DNA from: Endobugula sp047636495
GTDB lineage: Bacteria > Pseudomonadota > Gammaproteobacteria > Pseudomonadales > Cellvibrionaceae
NCBI GenBank assembly: GCA_047636495.1
Contig: JBLILH010000035.1
Span: 1 to 28,093, forward strand
Direction: 5' to 3'
DNA length: 28,093 nt
Below are positions 6,709 through 15,757 of this stretch, in pieces. The number at the start of each line of letters is the position of its first letter. Position 1 is the first letter of the stretch. Below the pieces are notes generated by a model. That model made no database searches. It worked only from the letters and a program-made list of their open reading frames with translations, and was not told the origin of the DNA. A program made the position numbers and the translations under genes.

Positions 6709-7800
6709 TTAAACATTAAAGCGAAAGTGGATGACATCACCGTCACAAACGATGTAGTCTTTCCCTTCTAAGCGCCATTTGCCATTCTCTTTTGCGCCAG
6801 CTTCGCCATTGAATGCAGTAAAGTCATCGTAGCTAGTAATTTCAGCGCGAATAAAGCCTTTTTCAAAATCGGTGTGAATTTTCCCAGCGGCTTGTGGCGC
6901 GCTTGAACCTATAGGGATTGTCCATGCGCGAACTTCTTTAACCCCTGCAGTAAAATAGGTGTGGAGGTTAAGCAGCTCATACCCTGCGCGAATAACACGA
7001 TTAAGACCTGGCTCCTCCATGCCCATATCAGTAAGAAATTCATCGCGTTCATCATCTTCTAGTTCAGCTATCTCTGCCTCGAGTTTGTTGCAAATAGCGA
7101 CTACAACAGCGCCTTCTGATTCGGCAATTTGTTTGACGGTATCAAGGTAGGGGTTGTTATCAAACCCCTCTTCATCCACATTGGCAATATACATGGTGGG
7201 CTTAAGGGTGAGTAGGCTTAAACTTTTGAGCTGCAGTGTTTCATCATCTGTGAGGGAGAATGCACGTAAGGGCAGTGCCTCATTAAGATGAGGCAGCACT
7301 TTTTCTAATAGAGCCTTCATGACCATTGCGTTTTTATCTTGACCTTTAGCGGCTTTGGCAAATCGAAAAATGGCTTTTTCGACACTGTCGAGGTCAGCTA
7401 GAGCAAGCTCGGTATTGATCACATCTATGTCGTTTGCAGGATTTATTTTGCCTTCAACGTGTACCACGTTCTCATCGTCAAAGCAGCGAACAACATGGGC
7501 AATGGCATCTGTTTCACGAATGTTGGCTAAAAACTGATTCCCCAGGCCCTCACCTTTTGAGGCCCCAGCGACGAGTCCTGCAATATCGACAAATTCCATA
7601 GTGGTGGCAATAGTTTTATCTGGGCTGACGATCTCGCTAAGCTTGTCAAGACGAGGGTCGGGAACAGCAACAACACCCGCATTAGGCTCTATAGTGCAGA
7701 ATGGAAAATTTTCTGCGCCAATGCCTGCTTTGGTTAATGCATTAAATAGTGTTGATTTACCCACGTTGGGCAAGCCAACAATACCGCAATTAAAACCCAT
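6709..7800 (-). CDS. ychF: Ribosome-associated ATPase YchF (OLA1 family)
   Basis: This 363-residue cytoplasmic P-loop protein of the Obg superfamily binds ribosomes and prefers ATP over GTP. Walker A is G9LPNVGKST17, the G3 region is FVDIAGLVAGASKGEGLGN, and the G4 position reads NKLE rather than NKxD, which accounts for ATP specificity in this family. The C-terminal TGS domain is recognisable from TYFTAGVKEVRAWTI onward. In E. coli YchF affects the oxidative stress response and leaderless translation. Length is standard. The start ATG has AGGA seven bases upstream. Pairing with pth just upstream is a widely conserved arrangement. Confidence 0.97.
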   Translation of the reverse strand: MGFNCGIVGLPNVGKSTLFNALTKAGIGAENFPFCTIEPNAGVVAVPDPRLDKLSEIVSPDKTIATTMEFVDIAGLVAGASKGEGLGNQFLANIRETDAIAHVVRCFDDENVVHVEGKINPANDIDVINTELALADLDSVEKAIFRFAKAAKGQDKNAMVMKALLEKVLPHLNEALPLRAFSLTDDETLQLKSLSLLTLKPTMYIANVDEEGFDNNPYLDTVKQIAESEGAVVVAICNKLEAEIAELEDDERDEFLTDMGMEEPGLNRVIRAGYELLNLHTYFTAGVKEVRAWTIPIGSSAPQAAGKIHTDFEKGFIRAEITSYDDFTAFNGEAGAKENGKWRLEGKDYIVCDGDVIHFRFNV

Positions 7801-7971
7801 GATGGTGTCCTAGTTAGTCGCTGAAAATAGCAGCTGAAAAAACGAAAATTAAGTGTAGATGGAAAGCGCGTATGCTATCGGTTTCAGTGGTTGGCTGCAA
7901 GCTAACCAGATAATAGAAGAGGGAGTATTTAAAAAATTTTCGTGAGATTATATTTTTCGTGCTTAATAATA

Positions 7972-7983
7972 GCGACTAGTCGC
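7972..7983. repeat. Short perfect palindrome after pth (weak terminator candidate)
   Basis: GCGACTAGTCGC is fully self-complementary and lies seven bases beyond the pth stop. On the minus strand it is followed by the AT-rich TATTATTAAG rather than a U-run; on the plus strand CGATTTTTATTG follows. It may act as a weak or bidirectional end signal. Confidence 0.3.
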
Positions 7984-7989
7984 CGATTT

Positions 7990-8571
7990 TTATTGCGTAT
8001 GGAGTATTTTCATCGCGTCGTTCCACTTACCTTCTATCACCAGGGGTATAACGGTGGTGGCTAAATAGATACTATCTTCTACTAGCTTGAAATCAGTCGG
8101 CGAGGCTTTCTTTAATACGTAATTGCTGACCAGCTTGGCATTGCCTGGGTGATCAATACCAATGCGTAGTCTTGCAAAATTTTTGTTGTTCCCCAATCGA
8201 GCAATAATATCTTTTAAGCCATTATGGCCGCCGTGACCACCGCCTATTTTCAAGCGAGCAAGGCCGGGTGCAATATCGAGTTCGTCGTGCGCGACAAGAA
8301 TCTCTTCAGGTTCGATTTTATAAAATTGTGCCAGTGCCGCGACTGATTTGCCGCTTAAATTCATAAAGGTAGTGGGTAATAATAAACGGACATCTTGTTG
8401 TTGAATCATGCCGCGACCAAACACGCCAAAAAACTTACTTTCGGGCGTTAGAGTAATACTGTGTTGCCGGGCGAGTTCTGCCACAAAGTCTACACCTGCA
8501 TTGTGTCGCGTATGGTTATATTCTGCACCAGGGTTGCCAAGTCCAACGATAAGCTTAATGGGCGTATTCAT
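7990..8571 (-). CDS. pth: Peptidyl-tRNA hydrolase
   Basis: This 193-residue cytoplasmic enzyme cleaves the ester bond of peptidyl-tRNAs released by stalled ribosomes so that the tRNA is recycled. Catalytic residues are visible: H23 in YNHTRHNAG, N71 in FMNLSGK and D96 in HDELDIAPG, matching E. coli His20, Asn68 and Asp93. The GGHGGHNGLK motif that contacts the acceptor end is intact. Length is normal. It lies between rplY and ychF, the standard gammaproteobacterial order, about 108 bases after rplY with a strong hairpin in between (8623-8662). Confidence 0.97.
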   Translation of the reverse strand: MNTPIKLIVGLGNPGAEYNHTRHNAGVDFVAELARQHSITLTPESKFFGVFGRGMIQQQDVRLLLPTTFMNLSGKSVAALAQFYKIEPEEILVAHDELDIAPGLARLKIGGGHGGHNGLKDIIARLGNNKNFARLRIGIDHPGNAKLVSNYVLKKASPTDFKLVEDSIYLATTVIPLVIEGKWNDAMKILHTQ

Positions 8572-8622
8572 GTGAGAGTTTGCTGATGGTATGGGAGGAG
8601 GGGTGAAAATAAAGTGAGGTAT

Positions 8623-8662
8623 CCACTTTCGCGTCTACTAATTAGTCTAGTCGCGAAAGTGG
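8623..8662 (-). repeat. 11-bp perfect hairpin between rplY and pth
   Basis: CCACTTTCGCG (8623-8633) is exactly complementary to CGCGAAAGTGG (8652-8662), with an 18-nt loop that itself contains CTAATTAG. It begins 17 bases after the rplY stop on the minus strand. No U-tract follows directly, so it may be an RNA-stabilising or processing hairpin, or a partial terminator that reduces pth expression relative to the ribosomal protein. Confidence 0.55.
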
Positions 8663-8679
8663 TAAGTGACATTGGCAAG

Positions 8680-9315
8680 TTATGCTTCGCCAGCGCCTTC
8701 AGTGTCTTCCGATTCATCAACAGCAACACCTTTAGGCTTGTTGATTGAGGCGATAGGTAAATCGTGGTCGTGACCATGACTTAGTTGAACAGACTCAACA
8801 CCTTTTGGTAATTGTAGGTCAGAAATATGCACGATCTGGCCAAGTTCTACGTCGATAAGATCCACTTCGATGTATTCTGGTAAATCGGCTGGTAAGCAGC
8901 TAATTTCTAATTCAGAAATAGTGTGAAAGACTTGTCCGCCTTGTACTTTTACACCTTTCGATGTTTCTTCATTAATAAAGTGAAGCGGTACACGAGTAGT
9001 GAATTTCTTAGTTTTAGATACACGGAGTAAATCAAGGTGATAAATTAACGGTTTTGCTGGATGACGTTGCAAATCCTTTAAAATCACATCTTGTTTTGTA
9101 CCATCAACCGTTACAGTAACAATGTGCGAGTAAAACGCTTCGTTTTCTAAGTGCTTAACTAAGTCTTTTTGTAAAAGACTTATCATTTGTGGCTTTTTAC
9201 TGCCACCATAAATGATACCCGGTACCATTTGTGATTCGCGACGCAGGCGGCGGCTCGCACCTTTCCCTGTAAATTCGCGACTCTCGGCATTCAATACAAA
9301 GTCTTCATTTGACAT
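8680..9315 (-). CDS. rplY: Ribosomal protein bL25 (general stress protein Ctc form)
   Basis: This 211-residue two-domain protein of the 50S subunit binds 5S rRNA. The N-terminal L25 domain (about 1-95) contains SREFTGKGASRRLRRESQ and VPGIIYGG. The C-terminal TL5/Ctc beta domain (about 100-195) contains PLHFINEETSKGVKVQGG and PEYIEVDLIDVELGQIVHI. An acidic tail, DESEDTEGAGEA, ends the protein. This is the long form, unlike the 94-residue E. coli protein. The start ATG has AGAGGA seven bases upstream. The order prs-rplY-pth-ychF is as in Pseudomonas. Confidence 0.96.
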   Translation of the reverse strand: MSNEDFVLNAESREFTGKGASRRLRRESQMVPGIIYGGSKKPQMISLLQKDLVKHLENEAFYSHIVTVTVDGTKQDVILKDLQRHPAKPLIYHLDLLRVSKTKKFTTRVPLHFINEETSKGVKVQGGQVFHTISELEISCLPADLPEYIEVDLIDVELGQIVHISDLQLPKGVESVQLSHGHDHDLPIASINKPKGVAVDESEDTEGAGEA

Positions 9316-9448
9316 TGTGATGTCCTCTGTTAAGTAGATTAATTTATAACTATCCGCGACCAGAATATGGGGTGTTATAAATATGGATTAATGCGCGTTA
9401 TTAACGATTAAGTGCAGATAACGTCACATGGTCTTCTAGAGTGAATGT

Positions 9449-10390
9449 TTAATTAAACATGGCACTCAAAGATTCTTCGTTGTTCAGGCGTCGTATCGCT
9501 TCTGACAGCATGCTGTTCAATGACAGCTGTCTTATGAGTGGGCAAGACGTAGCCGCATCGGATAACGGAATCGAGTCGGTGACGACTAATTCGTCAATGA
9601 CTGAGCGAGTTAAATTTTCTATAGCTTTACCCGATAACACTGGGTGAGTGGCATAGGCCACGACTTTGACGGCGCCCTTTTCTTTTAAGGCGATAGCAGC
9701 ATTACATAATGTGCCTGCAGTATCGACCATATCATCGACTAGCAAACAGGTCCGCCCGTTAACGTCGCCAATCAAGTTCATTACTTCGGCAACATTCGTT
9801 TTAGGACGACGCTTATCAATAATCGCAAGGTCAATGTTCAGCTCTTTTGCAACGGCGCGTGCGCGCACCACACCACCAATATCCGGTGATACCACGACGA
9901 GATTTTCGTGTTGTTGCCGGCGAATATCTTCTAATAAGATTGGCGCACCATAAATATTGTCTACGGGCACATCAAAGAAACCCTGAATTTGTTCGGCATG
10001 TAAATCAAGCGTCAGCACGCGATCAATGCCTACACCTACCATCATGTCAGCAACTAATTTTGCAGTAATTGGTACACGTGCAGAGCGTACCCGACGATCT
10101 TGGCGTGCATAACCGAAGTAAGGGATAATAGCGGTTACGCGGCCAGCAGATGCGCGACGTAGGGCGTCGACAATAATCAGTAACTCCATCAAGTTCTTGT
10201 GGGTAGGGCTGCTGGTAGACTGCACCACAAATACATCGCGCCCGCGAACGTTCTCTTGGATCTCTACGGCGATTTCGCCATCAGAAAATTGAGACACATT
10301 AGCTTTACCTAATGACATGCCTAGTTTGTCGACAATGCTTTGTGCAAGTGCTGGGTTCGCATTCCCAGTAAATACCATGAAGTCAGCCAC
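9449..10390 (-). CDS. prs: Ribose-phosphate pyrophosphokinase (PRPP synthetase)
   Basis: This 313-residue cytoplasmic enzyme makes 5-phosphoribosyl-1-pyrophosphate from ribose 5-phosphate and ATP, feeding purine, pyrimidine, NAD, histidine and tryptophan synthesis. The N-terminus (FTGNANPALAQ), QENVRGRDVFVVQSTSSPTH, YFGYARQDRR, the catalytic flexible loop DKRRPKTN and the PRPP-binding loop LLVDDMVDTAGTL are all intact. The start is GTG at 10390, chosen because it aligns with the E. coli N-terminus (MPDMKLFAGNA) and has AAAGG seven bases upstream; an internal ATG four codons later would cut this short. The gene follows ispE and tRNA-Gln. Confidence 0.97.
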   Translation of the reverse strand: MADFMVFTGNANPALAQSIVDKLGMSLGKANVSQFSDGEIAVEIQENVRGRDVFVVQSTSSPTHKNLMELLIIVDALRRASAGRVTAIIPYFGYARQDRRVRSARVPITAKLVADMMVGVGIDRVLTLDLHAEQIQGFFDVPVDNIYGAPILLEDIRRQQHENLVVVSPDIGGVVRARAVAKELNIDLAIIDKRRPKTNVAEVMNLIGDVNGRTCLLVDDMVDTAGTLCNAAIALKEKGAVKVVAYATHPVLSGKAIENLTRSVIDELVVTDSIPLSDAATSCPLIRQLSLNSMLSEAIRRLNNEESLSAMFN

Positions 10391-10519
10391 AAGAATACCT
10401 TTTGGTCACCAATAAGTCGGTGTAGATGTTGATGAATTAGCAAATGTTTTTAGCATATTTTGCTTGTATGAATTCAAGCTGTGAATATAAGTAATGGAAG
10501 CATCACTTAACAATAAATA

Positions 10520-10594
10520 TGGCTGGGGTGGGAGGGTTCGAACCTCCGCATGGCAGGATCAAAACCTGCTGCCTTACCACTTGGCTACACCCCA
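10520..10594 (-). tRNA. tRNA-Gln (TTG)
   Basis: A 75-nt cloverleaf with encoded CCA (10520-10522). The acceptor TGGGGTG/CACCCCA pairs, the D-arm is TAGCCAAGTGGTAAGGCA, the anticodon stem CAGG/CCTG encloses TTTTGAT with anticodon TTG, and the T-arm GGAGG-TTCGAAC-CTCC is intact. It sits between ispE and prs, the conserved location of tRNA-Gln in Pseudomonas and relatives. Confidence 0.95.
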
Positions 10595-10625
10595 ATAATT
10601 TGACTTCTCCGCCTCTTCTTCTCTC

Positions 10626-11483
10626 TTACTGAGAGTCACGGAGTAGATGGTGAAGTGGAGAATGATTCATGCCTTTGGCAATAAAACACTCCCATTCGGT
10701 GGGTGTGTTGTCTAATACTGCTAGCGCTTTTTGTTGATCAGTATAGCTAGCAAACACACACGCACCGGTTCCTGTGAGTCGAGCATTACCGTGCTTATGA
10801 AGCCACTGTAATGCTTCTCTGACTTCAGGATGATGCTGACAAACAATGTTTTCACAATCGTTATGACCACCCTGTTCCAAGAAGGTCGCTACTTTAATGG
10901 CGGCGGTGTCTCTTGTCAATTCCTGATTTGAAAAAATTTTAGCCGTCGCGACATGACAGTTGGGTTTGATGACGAGATACCACGATTCTGGCAGCTCAAT
11001 AGGGCGCAATTTTTCACCAATGCCTTCCGCCCACGCAGAGTAACCTCTTACAAATACGGGCACATCCGCACCCAGTGTGAGGCCCAGCTTAGCGAGTTCA
11101 TCGGTTGACAGATTGGAACCCCACAAGTAATTAAGCGCTATTAGTGTGGTCGCGGCATTGGAGCTGCCGCCCCCTAAGCCACCGCCCATCGGTAAGCGTT
11201 TTGTTAGAGAAATATCTGCGCCATAACTAGGTTTGTTGTGTTTTGTGCAGTGCTCATTCAGTAACTGAGCTGCTTTCATAATAAGGTTATCTCTACTAGG
11301 AAGACCAGGTATGTCGTGATGTAGCTTAAACAGTGAGTCATCGCGCAGGCTAATATTGATCTCATCATTGTAATCGATGAGCTGAAATACTGTCTGTAAA
11401 TTGTGATAGCCGTCTTCTCTGCGGCCAGTAATGTGCAGAAATAAATTGAGTTTGGCGGGTGATGCTAGTGTCAATGAAACCAT
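10626..11483 (-). CDS. ispE: 4-diphosphocytidyl-2-C-methyl-D-erythritol kinase
   Basis: This 285-residue cytoplasmic GHMP kinase phosphorylates CDP-methylerythritol at the 2-hydroxyl with ATP, the fourth step of the methylerythritol-phosphate isoprenoid pathway. It carries the N-terminal SPAKLNLFLHITGRREDGYH, with K11 as the expected catalytic Lys. The ATP-binding glycine-rich loop is PMGGGLGGGSSNAA at about 98-111. The LGADVPVFVRG motif holds D140, the catalytic Asp, and LTGTGACVFA lies near the C-terminus. Length is normal. It lies downstream of lolB, as in most gammaproteobacteria, probably in one transcript with lolB and the TPR lipoprotein. Confidence 0.96.
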   Translation of the reverse strand: MVSLTLASPAKLNLFLHITGRREDGYHNLQTVFQLIDYNDEINISLRDDSLFKLHHDIPGLPSRDNLIMKAAQLLNEHCTKHNKPSYGADISLTKRLPMGGGLGGGSSNAATTLIALNYLWGSNLSTDELAKLGLTLGADVPVFVRGYSAWAEGIGEKLRPIELPESWYLVIKPNCHVATAKIFSNQELTRDTAAIKVATFLEQGGHNDCENIVCQHHPEVREALQWLHKHGNARLTGTGACVFASYTDQQKALAVLDNTPTEWECFIAKGMNHSPLHHLLRDSQ

Positions 11484-11565
11484 AATATCAAAGTGTCGTT
11501 AATAACCGTTTTATGTAAAGTGTTGTAAAGAATGCTCGCCGTCTAGCGGTGTTCAGGGTGGCGCT

Positions 11566-12237
11566 TTAAAATGTATCCCCCTCAACAACGTTCAGCGCAG
11601 GGAAAAGCCATTCTTTAATGATGAGTGTTAATATCGCGTCGTTACGTTGCGCACGAATTTTATGCGGCAACACACGTCCATCGAGTATGGCAATCGGTCG
11701 ATAGCGCGAGTAATGTAGTGTCCAGCCCCTTTGTTTGAGTCGCGAGAGTAGGCCAGTTTCATTATAAGTTGTTAACGGTGTTGTTGGGCTTGTGGCGCCA
11801 TGTGGGGTGGGCAATCCTCTTACCCAGTAGCGCAAATGTTTTAAAGGTAGGTTCCAGCCAAAGGTATCGGCGATCAATGCGTTAGGTTGACTGGATGAAA
11901 CAGGTTCTTTTCCAGGCCGTTCGATGAGGATACCATTGTCATCACCTAGTAACGTGGCGTTGCCTTGACCAAATGGCCCACTGATCTGAATATGATACTG
12001 ATCTTGTGTTTGTTGCCAGTTAATCGTCACCGAACCACTATCTTCATTATTGCGAATGCCTAACTTGGCTGTGATGTTCCAAACATCAGGAATATTGCGG
12101 GTATTATTATCAGTGGGTATTGGTTGGGCGCTGTACTTAATATTATTGTGACTACAGGCTTGAGTCAGCACGATGCCAACAAACAAGACAATAGGGTATA
12201 CAGTTGAGAAGGTTTTAGGGTGGCGGTGGTGTTCCAT
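11566..12237 (-). CDS. lolB: Outer-membrane lipoprotein receptor LolB
   Basis: From the ATG at 12237 this is a 223-residue lipoprotein that accepts lipoproteins from the periplasmic carrier LolA and inserts them into the outer membrane. A hydrophobic signal (residues 13-26) precedes Cys28. The lipobox LTQAC has Thr and Gln at -3 and -2, slightly off the usual pattern. The mature part shows WNITAKLGIRN, WQQTQDQYHIQISGPFGQGN, the PNALIADTFGWNLPLKHLRYWVRGLP core and the C-terminal DAILTLIIKEW, all typical of LolB. A TTG six codons earlier would overlap the upstream stop; the ATG begins one base after the TPR gene's TAA, suggesting translational coupling. Confidence 0.9.
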   Translation of the reverse strand: MEHHRHPKTFSTVYPIVLFVGIVLTQACSHNNIKYSAQPIPTDNNTRNIPDVWNITAKLGIRNNEDSGSVTINWQQTQDQYHIQISGPFGQGNATLLGDDNGILIERPGKEPVSSSQPNALIADTFGWNLPLKHLRYWVRGLPTPHGATSPTTPLTTYNETGLLSRLKQRGWTLHYSRYRPIAILDGRVLPHKIRAQRNDAILTLIIKEWLFPALNVVEGDTF

Positions 12238-12238
12238 T

Positions 12239-14101
12239 TTACAGCGGCTGCTCAATCCCTAGGCGTTGCAGAGCCTTAGGGATATCTAGTGCGTTAGGTT
12301 CTTTGGCAAGGCTTTCTTGCCAAACTTGTTTGGCTGCGTCTTGTTGTCCATCTTCCCATAGCGCTTCACCTAAGTGTGCAGCTATTTCTGCATTCGGATG
12401 TTTTTCATAAGCTTGCCGTAAGTAACCAATGGATTCATCCAAACGACCGAGTTTGAAGAGTGCCCATCCCATGCTATCAATAATAGCGGCATCGTCAGGA
12501 CTAAGAGACAAGGCCTTACTAATTAAGAGATAAGCTTCGTCGTAGCGTTGAGTATGTAATGTCAGTAAATACCCTAGGCCATTGAGTGTCGCCACGTCAT
12601 TGGGTTTGAGGGTGAGCACGTGGCGAAAATCCTGCTCCATAAGGTCGATAAGATTCTTGCGCTCGAATAGGGTGGCGCGTTCGTAACGTAATATTGTGTT
12701 GTCGGGAAATTGCACAATGGCACTATTGAGTAGTTTTATTGCCTGTGGATTAGCCTGATATTTGACCAGTAAAGATGCCTGGCTTTCGAATAAAAGCTCA
12801 GTTTTATCAGGAAATTGTTTGTGTAAGTCGTCAAATAGTGACACTGCCGCCTCTATTTTTTCTTGTTCTAAATACACGCTCGCAGCACGATACCGCGCAG
12901 ATAAGAAATGGTCGCCTTGTGTTACCGCTAAATAGTAATTAAGAGCGGTGTCTGTTTGTTCTTGAAAATCATAGATGTGCCCAAGATAAAAACGAATACT
13001 ATCTGGTTGATAATTCTCGTCTAGCAATGATTCAAACAAAGGTCGAGCTACATCCATTAGTTCTAATTCTGTTGCGAGGAGTGCGCGAGAAAAACGAAGG
13101 TCTAATTGTGTTGGCGACTGTTTGCTCAGGATGGTGAATTGTGTGTACGATTCTTTTATATCGGATTGCGACAGTGACCGCGCATAAATAAGCCGTAGTC
13201 GTTGGTTGTCGGGAACCTTACTTACGTATTCTCTAAGCTTAGTGAGTGCGAGCACATTTTTCTGTGTGCTTTGCAGCAGCCGAATATCTTGGACAATGGC
13301 ACTGGTTCTGGTTGGATCACTGTCTAAGGCTTGGTCAATCCACCGTCGAGCACTCTGATGATCGCCTACGGCTTGGTATAGTGTGCTCAGTCCGACTCGA
13401 ACCCCCGCCGATGTAGTGAATTTGCCTGCTAATGGTAAAACCTTCGAGATCAATGCCTCTAACACCACGTTATCGGACTGCCGGTTAAAGTTGGCAAGTG
13501 TTTCTATTAAGGCGCCACCATCCGTTCTGTTGGGCATCTTTTTGGTGCCATCGTTTCGCTTTACATCAACTCGAGCGAACGCCAATTCCGTCATTAGCTG
13601 CTCAATATATTTCACCGCTTGCAGTGGTTGCTGTAGCTCAATGTGAGCGTTAGCCACTGCGGATAACGCTTCGTTGTTGGCAGGTTCTTTGTTTAACCAT
13701 AATAGGCCCATATCAAGAGCAATGTGGTGAGCACGTAAAAATTGTGCGATGCGTGTTGCACGAATAATAATGGCTTTGTTGCCTGTCTCTTTTGCCTGAT
13801 CTACATAATTGTTAATGGCGGTATCATATTGTCGGCGGGACGCGGCTACTTCAGCCACTAGTAAGGAATAAAGGGTGTCCGTTGGTAACAGGCTAGGCAC
13901 AATTTCTGTTGCGGATGTTTGCGGAGGGATCAATGTGCTGATCGTCTGCTGGGTTAAGGGGTCAGGAAGATCTATTGTCGCCTTATCAGCATGGGCACCG
14001 ATCACCTCGTGGTGCGGGTGCGGTAAAGACTCACACCCTGCAATAATGCCAAGCAGAAGTATGATGCAAGCGGGTCGTGTGATTGAAAATACATTATTCA
14101 T
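12239..14101 (-). CDS. Tetratricopeptide-repeat lipoprotein upstream of lolB
   Basis: From ATG 14101 the protein has 620 residues, starting with a signal and lipobox (LLLGIIAGC, Cys23), so it is probably a lipoprotein facing the periplasm. The rest is helical with recurring TPR units. The clearest lie between about residues 500 and 610, for example NDVATLNGLGYLL, DDAAIIDSMGWALFKLGRLD and NAEIAAHLGEALWEDGQQDA. Its position between hemA (divergent) and lolB matches PA4667 of Pseudomonas aeruginosa, a TPR protein of the same size class. The frame extends upstream to 14251 but that start would run into the hemA promoter and lacks a signal peptide, so 14101 is preferred. Function is unknown; a scaffold role near the outer membrane is a guess from the lipobox and context. 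Confidence 0.85.
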   Translation of the reverse strand: MNNVFSITRPACIILLLGIIAGCESLPHPHHEVIGAHADKATIDLPDPLTQQTISTLIPPQTSATEIVPSLLPTDTLYSLLVAEVAASRRQYDTAINNYVDQAKETGNKAIIIRATRIAQFLRAHHIALDMGLLWLNKEPANNEALSAVANAHIELQQPLQAVKYIEQLMTELAFARVDVKRNDGTKKMPNRTDGGALIETLANFNRQSDNVVLEALISKVLPLAGKFTTSAGVRVGLSTLYQAVGDHQSARRWIDQALDSDPTRTSAIVQDIRLLQSTQKNVLALTKLREYVSKVPDNQRLRLIYARSLSQSDIKESYTQFTILSKQSPTQLDLRFSRALLATELELMDVARPLFESLLDENYQPDSIRFYLGHIYDFQEQTDTALNYYLAVTQGDHFLSARYRAASVYLEQEKIEAAVSLFDDLHKQFPDKTELLFESQASLLVKYQANPQAIKLLNSAIVQFPDNTILRYERATLFERKNLIDLMEQDFRHVLTLKPNDVATLNGLGYLLTLHTQRYDEAYLLISKALSLSPDDAAIIDSMGWALFKLGRLDESIGYLRQAYEKHPNAEIAAHLGEALWEDGQQDAAKQVWQESLAKEPNALDIPKALQRLGIEQPL

Positions 14102-14232
14102 AGTCTTAGTGTAAACCGCCAAGTGAATCAAGCCAAGTACCATGTTGAAGAGGAAGTAATAGATTATAACTGCGCCGTACTTATATTCGCAGTTATATTG
14201 CGGTGGTAGGTTATTTTTCGTGGGCGGTGTCG

Positions 14233-14241
14233 TGCTACAAT
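14233..14241 (+). promoter_or_regulatory. Extended -10 promoter candidate for hemA
   Basis: TGCTACAAT (14233-14241) combines a TG dinucleotide with a good -10 hexamer, TACAAT. A recognisable -35 is poor (TTATTT at 14211-14216). Transcription would begin near 14248, leaving a leader of about 95 nt before the hemA ATG at 14343, in the gap between the divergent TPR and hemA genes. Confidence 0.4.
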
Positions 14242-14342
14242 ATGCGCCCATTGCGTATATGTCGTATGTACATTACTTGCACAACAGGCTGTTTTGTACG
14301 AAAGACTTGGCAGCGATAGACCGTATACTCGAACAATTTTAT

Positions 14343-15647
14343 ATGATTCCTCTATTTATTCTTGGTATTAATCACGACAGTGCATCTATTGATGTGCGCG
14401 AGCGCGTTGCGTTCGCCCCAGAATCGATAGGGGGTGCGTTACAAAGTCTTGTGAGAGACACACCTGCGACTGAAGCCGCTATTATGTCAACATGTAACCG
14501 TACAGAGTTATACGTTGCTGTGGGTGAACGTGGACAAGCGATGGACGCTAAGGCGTCAGCTCAATTAACCGAGTGTTTGCTTCAATGGTTAGCGAAGCAT
14601 CATACTATTGATGTGAAGTTGTTGCGTGGCTGTCACTATGTGGCGCAGGCCGATAACGCGGTAAAGCATATGATGCGAGTTGCTAGTGGCTTAGATTCGC
14701 TAGTGCTAGGTGAACCGCAAATTTTGGGTCAAATGAAATCTAGTTATGCCGTCGCGCAAGCGGCTAATACCTTGTCGAGCGAATTGCATGGTGTTTTTCA
14801 AAAAGTCTTTGGTGTAGCGAAAAAAGTACGTACTAACACGGCCATTGGTGAAAATCCAGTATCGATTGCTTACGCTGCCGTAAGCTTGGCGCAACAAATT
14901 TTTTCTGATTTAAAAGAGGGTACTGCGTTGCTGATCGGCGCAGGTGAGACAATAAATTTAGTGGCACGCCATCTACGCCAGCAGGGGATAGGAAAGATGA
15001 TTTTTGCCAATCGTACCTTGGCTCGCGCGCAAGCATTGGCCGATGATTTTTCTGCCAAGGCAGTACTTTTGCCCGATATCCCCGAGCAGTTAATTCAGGC
15101 TGATATCGTTATTTCGTCGACGGCAAGTCAATTGCCTATTTTAGGCAAAGGTGCGGTAGAGTCTGCATTAAAAGCGCGTCGCCATAAGCCTATTTTTATG
15201 GTGGATATTGCTGTTCCTCGTGATATTGAAAGTGAGGTAGGCGACTTGCCGGATGTCTACCTCTATACCGTTGATGATCTCCGTGAAGTCATTGATGAAA
15301 ATAAGCAGAGTCGAGAAAATGCAGCCAACGAAGCGCATATCATCATAGAAGAATTCTTAGCAGACTATTTGCAAGAAGCGCGTGTCCGTCACTCGGTATC
15401 AGCGATAAAAACCTATCGCCAATATGCCGAAAGCTTGCGCGATCAAGCCTTAGATAAGGCCTTGCGCGATTTACAAAATGGCGGTTCACCTGATACGGTG
15501 ATCACGCAAATGGCCAATAGTTTGACGAACAAGTTATTACATGCACCGACCCATCAATTAAAGCGTGCGAGTACTGAAGGTGATCACGAATTACTTTCGT
15601 TAACACAAAAACTGTTTACAGTAGATGCGCAATTTTTACAAAAATAG
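14343..15647 (+). CDS. hemA: Glutamyl-tRNA reductase
   Basis: This 434-residue cytoplasmic enzyme reduces glutamyl-tRNA(Glu) with NADPH to glutamate-1-semialdehyde, the first committed step of C5 tetrapyrrole synthesis. The N-terminus FILGINHDSASIDVRERVAF fixes the start at ATG 14343; the frame continues upstream to 14220, but that extension is unlike the family. The catalytic Cys51 is in MSTCNRTELYV. VASGLDSLVLGEPQILGQMK, the NADPH-binding LLIGAGETINLV and the MVDIAVPRDIE motif follow, and a helical dimerisation domain ends the protein. It leads the hemA-prfA-prmC-moeB cluster and is divergent from the TPR/lolB/ispE group, as in Pseudomonas. Confidence 0.96.
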   Translation: MIPLFILGINHDSASIDVRERVAFAPESIGGALQSLVRDTPATEAAIMSTCNRTELYVAVGERGQAMDAKASAQLTECLLQWLAKHHTIDVKLLRGCHYVAQADNAVKHMMRVASGLDSLVLGEPQILGQMKSSYAVAQAANTLSSELHGVFQKVFGVAKKVRTNTAIGENPVSIAYAAVSLAQQIFSDLKEGTALLIGAGETINLVARHLRQQGIGKMIFANRTLARAQALADDFSAKAVLLPDIPEQLIQADIVISSTASQLPILGKGAVESALKARRHKPIFMVDIAVPRDIESEVGDLPDVYLYTVDDLREVIDENKQSRENAANEAHIIIEEFLADYLQEARVRHSVSAIKTYRQYAESLRDQALDKALRDLQNGGSPDTVITQMANSLTNKLLHAPTHQLKRASTEGDHELLSLTQKLFTVDAQFLQK

Positions 15648-15757
15648 CGGCCTGTTATCGACGCTATTAGTTGAGTGGTCGATGTTATCGTTATATCTGT
15701 GCTATTTAAACAAGCTTGTAAACAACATATAAATAAAACATAAATGAAATAATTCTT

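Noticed and set aside
12238..12255. TTG start for lolB six codons upstream
   Set aside because: It would overlap the end of the TPR gene, and the ATG at 12237 directly after the stop gives the usual short signal peptide.
14102..14251. N-terminal extension of the TPR lipoprotein to a start at 14251
   Set aside because: The extension would cover the hemA promoter region and hide the signal peptide and lipobox; the ATG at 14101 fits a lipoprotein.
14220..14342. N-terminal extension of glutamyl-tRNA reductase
   Set aside because: The family N-terminus aligns from the Met at 14343; the extension spans the likely promoter and start site.
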